DNA of 64,000 nt, taken from positions 7,598 through 71,597 of the forward strand of contig CAYWLS010000023.1 in the NCBI GenBank assembly GCA_964458605.1. The letters run 5' to 3'. This stretch comes from JBBSNV01 sp964458605 (GTDB taxonomy: Bacteria > Pseudomonadota > Alphaproteobacteria > Reyranellales > JAQSWP01). Made by a program: the position numbers and the translations under genes. Numbering within the stretch: the stretch's first letter is position 1; every line of letters begins with the position of its first letter. Below the pieces are notes generated by a model, which made no database searches, was not told the origin of the DNA, and saw only the letters and a program-made list of their open reading frames with translations. Below are positions 32,507-41,498 of the stretch, one piece after another.

Positions 32507-33124
32507 TCAATGGACGCGAGGCGGATCGCCGATCCTGCGATATTCCCACACCGCCGCCGGCGGCACGTTCGAAACGATCCAGGTGACGCGGCGCGCGACG
32601 AGGCCAAGACGCCGGCACAGCGGCTCGGGCACCGACGATTTGCGGCCGTAGGTGAACTGGATGAACACCCCGCCCGGCGCCAGCACCTGGAAGGCGGCGC
32701 GCAGGATGTCGCGCCGCAGATTGAGGGGCATCGACAGCAGCGGCAGGCCCGACACCACTGCCTTGACGCGCGTCACGTCCACCTGCGCCATCAGCGCCTT
32801 GACTTCGCGCACGTCGGCGCAGAACACGCGCAGATCGGGCCAGCGCTCCTGCAGCACCGTCACCAACGCGGGCTCGCGCTCGATCACGAACAGATCGGCC
32901 GCGTTCTTGCGCAACAGCGCCTTGGTGATGCTGCCCGTACCGCCGCCGAACTCCACCACGGCGCCCGGCGCCGCCGCATCGACGCGCTCGGCCATGGCTT
33001 GCGCCAGGGCCGGACTGCTCGGCAGGATGGCGCCGACCTGACGGGGCTTTTGCAGCCACAGCCGAAAGAACCTGAAATGACGCGCCCAAGCGCCATCGCT
33101 CAACGACTGCCAAGGCGAATTCAT
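32507..33124 (-). CDS. SAM-dependent methyltransferase, PmtA-like
   Basis: A 205-residue class I methyltransferase. It opens with FFRLWLQKPRQVGAILPSS, the membrane-associated start typical of alphaproteobacterial phosphatidylethanolamine N-methyltransferase PmtA and its relatives, followed by the SAM site VVEFGGGTGSITKALL, VIEREP, and SGLPLLSMP in place of the usual N/D-PP-Y/F motif. It could methylate phosphatidylethanolamine or another lipid, but the SGLPLL variant is also seen in relatives with other substrates. The start at 33124 faces the dienelactone hydrolase start only 27 bp away, so the promoters of the two genes must overlap coding sequence. Confidence 0.8.
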   Translation of the reverse strand: MNSPWQSLSDGAWARHFRFFRLWLQKPRQVGAILPSSPALAQAMAERVDAAAPGAVVEFGGGTGSITKALLRKNAADLFVIEREPALVTVLQERWPDLRVFCADVREVKALMAQVDVTRVKAVVSGLPLLSMPLNLRRDILRAAFQVLAPGGVFIQFTYGRKSSVPEPLCRRLGLVARRVTWIVSNVPPAAVWEYRRIGDPPRVH

Positions 33125-33151
33125 GCTGATTCCCGGCCCAACCCGGCTCGA

Positions 33152-33979
33152 ATGGTCGCGGAATCGGCCTTGCTTGGCAATAGCCGGCGCAATGCCGCCC
33201 GGCTGTGCCTGCTATGCTTGGCCCTGCTTGCATTTCTGGCGGCCGGCAGCGTCGAGGCCGAGGCCCAGCCCCGCTTTGACGCCCAACATGTCGGCGGCCC
33301 CGGCAGTCATCTCGACGCGGAGCTGTGGCAGCCGAACGGTCAAGGGCCATGGCCGGCGGTGGTGGTACTGCATGGTTGCGACGGCATGCGGGACAACTAT
33401 CGGGTCTGGGCGCAGCGTCTGCGCGACTGGGGCTATGCCGCCTTGCTGATCGACAGTTTCGGGCCGCGCGGCTTCAGGAACATCTGCAGCCGGGGCGGGT
33501 TGGTGCCGCCCAGCGAACGGCTCAAGGACGCCTATCGCGGCGCCGACTATCTGCGCGGCCTGTCCGACATCCGCCCCGACCGCATCGGCGTGATCGGTTT
33601 CTCCCACGGCGGCTGGACGGTCCTGAACCTGGTGCTGCGCGACAAGATGGCGAGCGCCCAGGGCAGGCCCTTCGCCGCCGCCGTGGCCTACTATCCCGGC
33701 TGCGAACACCCCGGCTCGCCCCTGGTCTCAGATACCCTGATCCTGATGGGCGACCAGGACGACTGGACACCGGTGGCCAATTGCCGGCGGTGGGAGTCGG
33801 AAGCGCGTCCCGATGCCCACTGGCTGGAGATGATCGTCTATTCCGGCGCCCGGCACGCCTTCGACAGCGATATGCCCTTGCACGACTATCTGGGCCACCG
33901 GCTGGGCCGCGACGACACGGCCGCGCCGCTGGCCGCCGCGGAAACGAAGCGATTCTTCGACCAGCGGTTGAAGCCTTGA
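33152..33979 (+). CDS. Exported dienelactone hydrolase family protein
   Basis: A 275-residue alpha/beta hydrolase with a signal peptide (hydrophobic core about residues 17-33, cleavage near VEAEAQ). The nucleophile is Ser151 in GFSHGGW, where classical dienelactone hydrolases carry Cys. The acid is in MGDQDDWTP and the base in SGARHAFD. VVLHGCDGMRDNY forms the oxyanion strand. It is probably a periplasmic esterase or lipase of unknown substrate. The ATG at 33152 gives the signal peptide; a long upstream frame runs antisense to the methyltransferase gene. Confidence 0.85.
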   Translation: MVAESALLGNSRRNAARLCLLCLALLAFLAAGSVEAEAQPRFDAQHVGGPGSHLDAELWQPNGQGPWPAVVVLHGCDGMRDNYRVWAQRLRDWGYAALLIDSFGPRGFRNICSRGGLVPPSERLKDAYRGADYLRGLSDIRPDRIGVIGFSHGGWTVLNLVLRDKMASAQGRPFAAAVAYYPGCEHPGSPLVSDTLILMGDQDDWTPVANCRRWESEARPDAHWLEMIVYSGARHAFDSDMPLHDYLGHRLGRDDTAAPLAAAETKRFFDQRLKP

Positions 33980-34079
33980 GCAAGGCGATCCCGTCGGTTG
34001 GCGACCGCGGGGAGCGAACCCCGCCGTCAGGCGTTTTACCGTCTCCTGCCGGAACGCCGGCAGTGCCGATGGAGCGTCT

Positions 34080-35591
34080 ATGGCCGCTGAAGAAGCCAAG
34101 GAAAGCGGACAAAAAGCCAAGACCGGGATCGCTGGACTGGACAACGTTCTGGGCGGGGGACTGTCCGTCGGGCACGTTTTTCTGCTGGAAGGCAACCCCG
34201 GCACCGGCAAGACCACGGCGGCGCTGAGCTTCCTGCTGGAAGGCGCCAAGCGCGACGAGACCTGCCTCTACATCACGCTTTCGGAAACCGAGCGCGAATT
34301 GCGGGCCAGCGCCCAATCGCATGGCTGGCATATCGACGACAACATCCATGTTTTCGAACTGGTGCCGTCGGAGAGCCTGTTCGATGCCGACCAGCAGCAG
34401 AGCCTGCTGTATTCTTCCGATCTGGAACTGGGCGAGACTACGCGGGCGATCTTCGAGAAGTTCCAGCAGGTCCGCCCGCAACGCGTGGTGTTCGACAGCC
34501 TGTCGGAGATCCGCCTGCTGGCCCAGGGCTCGTTGCGCTATCGCCGGCAGATCCTGGCGTTGAAGCACTATTTCGCGCGCCAGGGCGCCACCGTCCTGCT
34601 GCTCGACGACCTGACCTCCGACACCAACGACAAGACCGTGCACAGCGTCGTGCATGGCGTCATCAAGCTGGAGGAGCTGGCGCCCGACTACGGCGCCGAA
34701 CGGCGCCGCCTGCGCGTCACCAAGTATCGCGGCCAGCCGTTTCGCGGCGGCTATCACGACTTCGCCATCGAGACCGGCGGCCTGAAGGTCTACCCGCGCC
34801 TGGTCTCGGCCGAACACCGGTCGCGACGGGCGCGGCCCCGGATGACCAGCGACATCCCCGAGTTGGACCAGTTGCTGGGAGGCGGCATCGAACAGGGCTC
34901 GAGCGCGCTGGTGCTGGGCCCGGCCGGCACCGGCAAGAGCACCTTCGCCCTGCAGTTCCTGATCGCGGCGGTGCGGCGCGGCGAGAGGGGCGCGCTGTTC
35001 GTGTTCGACGAGGAACTTGGCCTGCTGTTCGACCGCACCCGCGCCATGGGCTACGACCTCGAAGCGATGCGCGATGCGGGCTCGCTCCACGTCGAGCAGG
35101 TCGACGCGGCCGAACAGTCGCCGGGCGAGTTCGCCCATCGCGTACGGCAGCGCGTTGCCGAAGCCGATGCCAGGACCGTGGTGATCGACAGCCTCAACGG
35201 CTATCAGGCGGCAATGCCCGAAGAGCGATCGCTGGTGCTGCATATCCACGAATTGCTGCAGTACCTCAACCGCCAGGGCGCCACCACCTTCCTGACCGTT
35301 GCCCAGCACGGACTGGTCGGCGACATGAGAGCGCCGGTCGATGTCACCTATCTTGCCGATACGGTGATTTTGCTGCGGTACTTCGAAGCGATCGGCAGGG
35401 TGCGGCGAGCGGTCTCGATCATCAAGAAACGCAGCGGCGCTCACGAAGAAACGATCCGCGAGTTTCGCATCGGCAACCATGGTCTGGCGCTGGGGGCGCC
35501 GCTCAGCCAGTTCCAGGGCGTGTTGCGCGGCGTGCCCGTATTCATGGAAAACGCCTCCGCCAAGCTGATGCCGGGGAAAGACAATTCCTAA
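34080..35591 (+). CDS. kaiC: KaiC-like two-domain RecA-fold ATPase
   Basis: A 503-residue protein with tandem KaiC/RAD55 domains. Walker A motifs are GNPGTGKTT (38-46) and GPAGTGKST (280-288); Walker B-type strands are RVVFDSLSE (135-143) and TVVIDSLNG. Each domain starts with the KaiC-style GLDxxLGGGL or LDQLLGGGI turn. The catalytic glutamate pair is seen in SETERE of domain 1 and FDEELG of domain 2. The Ser-Thr autophosphorylation pair of cyanobacterial KaiC is not obvious. No kaiA or kaiB is nearby; instead a hybrid histidine kinase follows within about 35 nt. KaiC homologues in non-cyanobacteria are linked to stress or signalling rather than to a full clock. Confidence 0.9.
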   Translation: MAAEEAKESGQKAKTGIAGLDNVLGGGLSVGHVFLLEGNPGTGKTTAALSFLLEGAKRDETCLYITLSETERELRASAQSHGWHIDDNIHVFELVPSESLFDADQQQSLLYSSDLELGETTRAIFEKFQQVRPQRVVFDSLSEIRLLAQGSLRYRRQILALKHYFARQGATVLLLDDLTSDTNDKTVHSVVHGVIKLEELAPDYGAERRRLRVTKYRGQPFRGGYHDFAIETGGLKVYPRLVSAEHRSRRARPRMTSDIPELDQLLGGGIEQGSSALVLGPAGTGKSTFALQFLIAAVRRGERGALFVFDEELGLLFDRTRAMGYDLEAMRDAGSLHVEQVDAAEQSPGEFAHRVRQRVAEADARTVVIDSLNGYQAAMPEERSLVLHIHELLQYLNRQGATTFLTVAQHGLVGDMRAPVDVTYLADTVILLRYFEAIGRVRRAVSIIKKRSGAHEETIREFRIGNHGLALGAPLSQFQGVLRGVPVFMENASAKLMPGKDNS

Positions 35592-35625
35592 CCGCTCCCA
35601 AGCCAAGGCGCTGATTCTCGCGCCG

Positions 35626-37632
35626 ATGGGCCGCGACGCCGCCGTCGCTGCCGCGATGCTGCAGGAATTCGCCATCCCTCGTACGATCTGCCAGAGCATC
35701 CAGGACCTGGAGCGGTCGCTGGGCGAGGATGCCCTGTTCGCCGTCATCACCGAAGAAGCGATGCGCTTCGTCGACCTGCGCCCCGTCAAGTCCTGGGTCG
35801 ACAGCCAGCCGAACTGGTCGGACCTGCCGTTCATCATTCTCACCCGACGCGGCGGCGGCGTCGAGCGCAACACCGACGCCGCCCGGCTGTCCGATGCGCT
35901 GGGCAACGTGACGTTCCTGGAACGCCCGTTCCACCCCACCACCTTCGCCAGCATCGCCCGTACCGCGGCCAAGGGCCGTCACCGCCAGTTCGACGCCCGT
36001 GCGGCCCTGGCCGAGCTTCACGAGAGCGAGCTGCGCTTGCGCATCGCTCTGCTGGCGGGTCGCATGGGTTCCTGGGAATTGAACCTGGACAGCAGGAAGC
36101 TCGCTGCATCGAACACTTGCAAGACATTGTTCGGCCGCACCGCAGAGCAGGATTTCACCTACGACGATATGCTGGCGACGATCCATCCCGACGATCGGGC
36201 CGCCGTGCTGGCGGTCGTCTCCGACAGTGTCGCGAGCGGCAACGACCACGCCCTGGAATACCGCGTGGTCTGGCCCGACCGCAGCACGCATTGGGCGGAA
36301 ATCCGCGCCCGCGTAGTGCGCGAGCCGTCCGGCGGCGTCCGCATGGTCGGCGTCTGTTCCGACATCACCCAGCGCAAGACGGCGGAGCAGCGCCTGAAGC
36401 ACCTCAACGAGACCCTGGAAGCGCGGGTATCGAGCCGCACGCAGCAACTGGAGCGCGCCCATGCCAAGGTACTCGACGAGATCGCCCAACGCGAACGCGC
36501 CGAGGAGCTGCTGCGCCAGTCGCAGAAGATGGAAATGATCGGCCAGCTCACCGGCGGGGTGGCGCACGATTTCAACAACCTGCTGATGGCGGTGATGGCC
36601 AATCTCGATATTCTGCGCAAGCACCTGCGGGACGATGCGCGGGCCAATCGGCTGATCCACAGCGCCATGCAGGGCGCCCAGCGCGGCGCCGCCCTGACCC
36701 AGCGGTTGCTGGCGTTCGCCCGCCGCCAGGATCTGCGCATCGAGGCCTGCAGCCTGGTCGAGCTGGTGCGCGGCATGAGCGATCTGCTGGAACGGTCGGT
36801 AGGGCCGCAGATCGACCTGAAGATCGATCTGCCCGACCGGGTGCCGCCGGCGCTGGTCGACGTCAACCAGGTCGAATTGGCGCTGCTCAACCTGGTGGTC
36901 AATGCGCGCGATGCCATGCCCGACGGGGGACGCCTGACCATCGGGCTGGACGCGGTGCGCAGCGAAGGCGACCGGGAAATTCCCGCCGACGATTATGTAC
37001 GCCTGTCGGTCAGCGATACCGGCATCGGCATGGACGCGGAGACGCTCAAGAAGGCCACCGAGCCGTTCTTTTCGACCAAGGAACTGGGCAAGGGCACGGG
37101 CCTTGGCCTGTCGATGATCCAGGGCCTGGCGGTACAGTTGAACGGCTCCCTGCGCCTGATCAGCCAGAAAGGCAGCGGCACGCGGGCCGAGCTGTGGCTG
37201 CCGGCGACCGTCGAAACCGCCGCACGCCCGGCGCCGGCGGCCGCGGCCAGCGTCGACCAATCGAGCGTGGCCAGGAAGCGCATCCTGGTGGTCGACGACG
37301 ACGTGCTGATCGCCATGAGCACGGTCGACATGCTGGAGGATCTGGGACACGAGGTGGTGGAAGCCAATTCCGGCGCCAAGGCCCTGGAGATCCTGCGCGG
37401 CGAGCGCGAATTCGACCTTCTGATCACCGACTACTCCATGCCGCGCATGACCGGCGGCCAGCTCGCCAAGGCGGTCCGCGAGCTGAAGCCCGGCCTGCCG
37501 ATCCTGCTGGCCACCGGCTATGCCGACCTGCCTCAGGGCTTCGACATCGACCTGCCGCGCCTCAGCAAACCCTATCACCAAGAGCAACTCGCGGTGGAGA
37601 TCGCAAAGCTGCTACAGTCCAAGGCAGTCTGA
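35626..37632 (+). CDS. Hybrid sensor histidine kinase with PAS and receiver domains
   Basis: A 668-residue cytoplasmic sensor kinase without membrane segments. Order: a degenerate receiver-like N-terminal region (1-115), a PAS domain (about 135-250, with FTYDDMLATIHPDD), a coiled coil (255-300), HisKA with His314 in GGVAHDFNNLL, HATPase with N-box NLVVNARDAM (422-431) and G-boxes DTGIGM and GTGLGL, then a C-terminal receiver with phosphoacceptor Asp602 in ITDYSMP. The ATG at 35626 is the first ATG, but the frame is open back to 35569 and ALILAP just upstream looks like the first strand of the receiver-like domain. The real start may therefore be a rare codon nearer the kaiC stop. It surely works with KaiC. 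Confidence 0.88.
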   Translation: MGRDAAVAAAMLQEFAIPRTICQSIQDLERSLGEDALFAVITEEAMRFVDLRPVKSWVDSQPNWSDLPFIILTRRGGGVERNTDAARLSDALGNVTFLERPFHPTTFASIARTAAKGRHRQFDARAALAELHESELRLRIALLAGRMGSWELNLDSRKLAASNTCKTLFGRTAEQDFTYDDMLATIHPDDRAAVLAVVSDSVASGNDHALEYRVVWPDRSTHWAEIRARVVREPSGGVRMVGVCSDITQRKTAEQRLKHLNETLEARVSSRTQQLERAHAKVLDEIAQRERAEELLRQSQKMEMIGQLTGGVAHDFNNLLMAVMANLDILRKHLRDDARANRLIHSAMQGAQRGAALTQRLLAFARRQDLRIEACSLVELVRGMSDLLERSVGPQIDLKIDLPDRVPPALVDVNQVELALLNLVVNARDAMPDGGRLTIGLDAVRSEGDREIPADDYVRLSVSDTGIGMDAETLKKATEPFFSTKELGKGTGLGLSMIQGLAVQLNGSLRLISQKGSGTRAELWLPATVETAARPAPAAAASVDQSSVARKRILVVDDDVLIAMSTVDMLEDLGHEVVEANSGAKALEILRGEREFDLLITDYSMPRMTGGQLAKAVRELKPGLPILLATGYADLPQGFDIDLPRLSKPYHQEQLAVEIAKLLQSKAV

Positions 37633-37765
37633 TACTGCCCTGGCGGCGACCTCCGATGCGTTTGACCGGTGATATGCGCCTCGACCCTGAACTTCCTTCC
37701 ACCCGCGGCGCCGGACGGCAGGCGGCGTTGCGTCCGGTCCGTGCCGAGCGGCCGATGAAATAGCG

Positions 37766-38539
37766 ATGGAGCTTCCCTCTTCGCTGGCGCCGCGGCGGCC
37801 GGATTCCGCCACGACCAAAGTGCCGCGCGTCATCTACCAGACCTTCAAGGACCGCGCCGTGCCGCCGGCAATGTTCCGGGCTGCCAGCTCCTGGATCGCG
37901 CGCAACGAATCCTTCGCCTACAGGTACTTCGACGACGCGGCGATGTTCGATTTCGTCGCCGCATTCGATTGCGCCGGCTTTTCCTTCGCTTCCCGGCAGC
38001 TGGCATCGGCGATCGCCAAGATCAAGCCGGGAGCGGGCAAGGCCGATCTGTTCCGCTACCTGCTGGTCTACAGCCAGGGCGGCGTCTACATGGATATCGA
38101 CACCTATTGTCTGACGCCGCTGCAGCGCATCATCGGCGCGGAGGACGACCTCGTCACCGGAATCGGCGGGCGCGGCGACTTCCACCAATGGGGGCTGATC
38201 TATGCGCCCCGACATCCGTTCCTGAAACGGGCGATCGAAAACGCCGTCGCCAACATCCTGCAAGAACGCTTCGTACCGGGCTTCGAGAATTCGCTGGAAG
38301 GCCTCGCCGGCCCGCCCTGCCTCGACCTGTCGATCAAGCAGGTTCTCGGCCTGCCCCTGCACAGCCGCTTCACGCCCGGCGTCTTTCACGTGCATATCGA
38401 GGGCGTGAAATATCAGACCCGGATATTGCCCAGCGATTTTTTTGGCGGCAATGTCGGCTTCAAGTATCCCGGCTACAGGGACGATCTGGGCGCTGCGGGC
38501 GTGCGGTATTGGATGGACGAAGCGCTGTTCGAGAAGTGA
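37766..38539 (+). CDS. GT32-type glycosyltransferase
   Basis: A 257-residue glycosyltransferase of the sugar-binding DXD/Gly_transf_sug group related to yeast OCH1 and bacterial capsule or LPS enzymes. The core is KADLFRYLLVYSQGGVYMDIDTYCL, with the metal and nucleotide-sugar DxD at Asp110-Asp112. IPRVIYQ-like KVPRVIYQTFKD opens the fold. It transfers a hexose to an unknown acceptor in the cytoplasm. It stands between the kinase gene (133 bp gap) and an acyl-CoA synthetase (30 bp gap) with no surrounding polysaccharide cluster. Confidence 0.85.
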   Translation: MELPSSLAPRRPDSATTKVPRVIYQTFKDRAVPPAMFRAASSWIARNESFAYRYFDDAAMFDFVAAFDCAGFSFASRQLASAIAKIKPGAGKADLFRYLLVYSQGGVYMDIDTYCLTPLQRIIGAEDDLVTGIGGRGDFHQWGLIYAPRHPFLKRAIENAVANILQERFVPGFENSLEGLAGPPCLDLSIKQVLGLPLHSRFTPGVFHVHIEGVKYQTRILPSDFFGGNVGFKYPGYRDDLGAAGVRYWMDEALFEK

Positions 38540-38569
38540 AGTCCCGGCGCGCCCGCGTGGGAGTGAGAC

Positions 38570-40201
38570 ATGGGTTTGGCTGGCAAGAGTTACGACGACA
38601 TCCGCGCCAATTTCCGCTGGCGGATCCCGCCGCGCTTCAACATCGCCGATGCGGTGTGCGACCGCCATGTCGGCGCCGACAAGACGGCGCTGACCTTCGA
38701 GACCGGCGACGGCAAGGTGCTGAACCTGACCTTCGAGCAGCTGCAGGAGCGTTCGCAGCGGCTTGCCAATGCGCTGGCGGCGCACGGCATCGCGCGCGGC
38801 GACCGCATCGGCATCCTGCTGCCGCAATGTCCCGAAGCGCTGATCGCCCATCTGGCCGCCTATCGCCTCGGCGCCATTGCCTTGCCCCTGTTCACCCTGT
38901 TCGGGCCCGAAGCGATCGAGTACCGGCTCAACGACAGCGGCGCCAGGGCGGTGGTGTCCAACACGGCCGGCATCGAGAAGATCCTCGCCCTGGGCGACAA
39001 GCTCGCCGCCGCGCCGCTGCTGATCGGCATCGAGGACCGGGTCGCCGACGCGGTGCTGGGCTGGGACGCGCTGCTCGAAGCCGCCTCCTCGCAGCAACGC
39101 TGCGTCGACACCGCGGCCGAGGATCCGGCGATCATCGTCTACACCTCCGGCACCACCGGCAACCCCAAGGGCGTGCTCTATGCCCATCGCGTGCTGCTGG
39201 GCCACATGCCCGGCGTCGAGCTGCCGCACGATTTCTTCCCGCAACCGGGCGACCGCATGTGGACGCCGGCCGACTGGGCCTGGGCCGGCGGATTGATGGA
39301 CGTGCTGCTGCCGTCGCTGTTCCACGGCGTGCCGGTGGTGGCCAAGCGGCTGGCCAAGTTCGATCCCGAGGAAGCCTATGCCCTGCTGGCCCGCCACAAG
39401 GTGCGCAATGCCTTCATGCCGCCCACGGCGCTGAAGATGATGCGTCAGGTCGCCAACCCGCAAGCCAAACACGACTATGCCATGCGCAGCATCGCCAGCG
39501 GCGGCGAGCGCCTGGGCGAGGAGATGCTCGACTGGGGCCGGACCACTTTCGGCCTGACCATGAACGAATTCTACGGCCAGACCGAAGCCAACCTCACTGT
39601 CGGCAACTGCGCGGTTATCATGGCCTTGCGGCCGGGTTCGATGGGCCGCGCCATTCCCGGCCACACCGTCGAGGTCATCGACGAGGACGGCCAGCCGGTC
39701 AAGCCCGGCGATACCGGTTCGATCGCCGTCAAGGCTCCCGACCCGGTGTTCTTCCTGCGCTACTGGAACAAGCCCGAGGCGACCCGGGACAAGTTCCGCG
39801 GCGACTGGCTGCTGACCGGCGATCTCGGCCACCGCGACGCCGACGGCTATTTCTGGTTCCATGGCCGCGACGACGACGTGATCATCTCCGGCGGCTATCG
39901 CATCGGCCCGACCGAGATCGAGGACTGCCTGATGCGCCATCCGGCGGTGGCGCTGGTGGCGGTGATCGGCGTGCCGGACAAGGTGCGCGGCGAAGTGGTC
40001 AAGGCCTATATCGTGCCGCGGCAGGGCACCGCCATCGACGACAAGCTGCAGGCCGACGTGCAGGCTTTCGTCAAGTCGCGCCTGTCGGCGCACGAATATC
40101 CCCGCCAGATCGAGTTCCGCCAATCCCTGCCCATGACCATCACCGGCAAGATCCGGCGCAAGGATCTGCGCGACGAAATCGTCGCCAAAGGGGGCGCCTG
40201 A
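38570..40201 (+). CDS. Acyl-CoA synthetase (AMP-binding, Acs/medium-chain type)
   Basis: A 543-residue adenylate-forming ligase. The phosphate loop YTSGTTGNPKG is at 191-201, the adenine motif NEFYGQTE follows, TGDLGHRDADGYFWFHGRDDD is the hinge region, and the C-terminal catalytic lysine lies in MTITGKIRRKDL. Overall form (no long N-terminal domain, GGYRIGPTEIED) matches medium-chain and acetoacetyl/propionyl-type acyl-CoA synthetases. It makes acyl-CoA from a carboxylic acid, ATP and CoA. The TGA overlaps the ATG of the MaoC hydratase by one base, so the two act together, probably in fatty or short-chain acid breakdown. Confidence 0.9.
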   Translation: MGLAGKSYDDIRANFRWRIPPRFNIADAVCDRHVGADKTALTFETGDGKVLNLTFEQLQERSQRLANALAAHGIARGDRIGILLPQCPEALIAHLAAYRLGAIALPLFTLFGPEAIEYRLNDSGARAVVSNTAGIEKILALGDKLAAAPLLIGIEDRVADAVLGWDALLEAASSQQRCVDTAAEDPAIIVYTSGTTGNPKGVLYAHRVLLGHMPGVELPHDFFPQPGDRMWTPADWAWAGGLMDVLLPSLFHGVPVVAKRLAKFDPEEAYALLARHKVRNAFMPPTALKMMRQVANPQAKHDYAMRSIASGGERLGEEMLDWGRTTFGLTMNEFYGQTEANLTVGNCAVIMALRPGSMGRAIPGHTVEVIDEDGQPVKPGDTGSIAVKAPDPVFFLRYWNKPEATRDKFRGDWLLTGDLGHRDADGYFWFHGRDDDVIISGGYRIGPTEIEDCLMRHPAVALVAVIGVPDKVRGEVVKAYIVPRQGTAIDDKLQADVQAFVKSRLSAHEYPRQIEFRQSLPMTITGKIRRKDLRDEIVAKGGA

Positions 40202-40674
40202 TGGGTCTCGTATTCGGCGAGTTCGCCGTCGGCCAGCGTTTCATCACGCCCGGCCGCACCATTACCGAAGGCGACTTAATGGGGTTCGCCGGCCTGACCG
40301 GCGACTACAATCCGGTCCACACCGACGAGGAATTCGCCAAACAGACGCCGTTCGGCACCCGCATCGCCCATGGGCCGATGAGCGTGGGCATGGCTTTCGG
40401 TCTCGCCTCGCGGCTGGACCTGATCGACGGCACGGTGGTCGCGCTGCTGGGCGTGACCTGGACCTTCAAGGCCCCGGTCAAGCCGGGCGACACCGTCCAT
40501 GCCGAAATCGAGGTGCTGAAGACCCGCGACGTCACGGACCGGGCGCTGGGCTTCGTCGAGTGGAGCATCGCCATGGTCAACCAGCACGGCGCCGTCACCT
40601 CGGCCGGTACGGCGCAATTGCTGATGCGGCGCGAGCGGCCGGCAACCGCGACCTGGGGCATGAAGCCGGCATGA
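40201..40674 (+). CDS. MaoC family (R)-enoyl-CoA hydratase
   Basis: A 157-residue single hot-dog domain. The hydratase 2 motif is GLTGDYNPVHTDEEFA with catalytic Asp35 and His40, and FGTRIAHGPMSVGMA completes the substrate tunnel. It hydrates trans-2-enoyl-CoA to the (R)-3-hydroxyacyl-CoA or acts on a related acyl-CoA. It begins in the stop of the acyl-CoA synthetase and ends in an ATGA overlap with the exonuclease III gene. Confidence 0.92.
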   Translation: MGLVFGEFAVGQRFITPGRTITEGDLMGFAGLTGDYNPVHTDEEFAKQTPFGTRIAHGPMSVGMAFGLASRLDLIDGTVVALLGVTWTFKAPVKPGDTVHAEIEVLKTRDVTDRALGFVEWSIAMVNQHGAVTSAGTAQLLMRRERPATATWGMKPA

Positions 40675-41498
40675 AGCTTGCGACCTACAACGTCAACGGC
40701 GTCAACGGCCGCCTGCCCGTCCTGCTGCGCTGGCTGAAGGAAGCCCGGCCCGACGTGGCCTGCCTGCAGGAACTCAAGGCGCCGGACGAGAAATTCCCCC
40801 AGGCCGCGATCGAGCAAGCGGGTTACGGCGCCATCTGGCACGGCCAGAAGAGCTGGAACGGCGTCGCCATCCTGCAGCGCGGGGCGACGCCGAAAGAAAC
40901 GCGCCGCGGCCTGCCGGGCGATCCGGACGACACGCATAGCCGCTATATCGAGGCCGAGATCGACGGCATCCGCATCGGCTGCCTGTACCTGCCCAACGGC
41001 AATCCCGCGCCGGGGCCGAAATTCGACTACAAGCTCGACTGGTTCAAACGGTTGCACGAATACGCCGGCAAGCTGGTCAAGCTCGATGCGCCGGTCGCGT
41101 TGGCGGGCGACTTCAACGTCATGCCCACCGAGCTCGACGTCTACAAGCCCGAGCGCTGGGTCGACGATGCGCTGTTCCGCCCCGAAACCCGCGCCGCCTA
41201 TGCCAGGCTGGTGGCGCAGGGCTGGACCGACTCCATTCGCAAGCTGCATCCGAAGGAACGCATCTATACGTTCTGGGACTACTTCCGCAACGCCTTTGCC
41301 CGCGACGCCGGGCTGCGCATCGATCATCTGCTGCTCAACCCTGCGCTGGCCAAACGGCTGCGCCGTGCTGGCGTGGATCGCGACGTACGCGGCTGGGAAA
41401 AGACCAGCGACCATGCCCCGACCTGGGTCGAGCTGGCGCTGCCGGACAAGGCATCGTCGACCAGGGGCTCCGCAAAGAAAAGGAAAGCCAAGCCATGA
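40671..41498 (+). CDS. xthA: Exodeoxyribonuclease III
   Basis: A 275-residue AP endonuclease of the ExoA/Xth family. Catalytic and metal residues are visible: YNVNG with Asn7, CLQELK with Glu34, LAGDFNVMP with the Asp/Asn pair, and SDHAPTWVEL with the catalytic His near the end. A lysine-rich tail follows. It removes 3' blocking groups and nicks abasic sites in base-excision repair. The ATG lies in a 4-nt overlap with the MaoC gene, and its stop in a 4-nt overlap with the amidohydrolase, so it is embedded in a metabolic transcript. Confidence 0.93.
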   Translation: MKLATYNVNGVNGRLPVLLRWLKEARPDVACLQELKAPDEKFPQAAIEQAGYGAIWHGQKSWNGVAILQRGATPKETRRGLPGDPDDTHSRYIEAEIDGIRIGCLYLPNGNPAPGPKFDYKLDWFKRLHEYAGKLVKLDAPVALAGDFNVMPTELDVYKPERWVDDALFRPETRAAYARLVAQGWTDSIRKLHPKERIYTFWDYFRNAFARDAGLRIDHLLLNPALAKRLRRAGVDRDVRGWEKTSDHAPTWVELALPDKASSTRGSAKKRKAKP

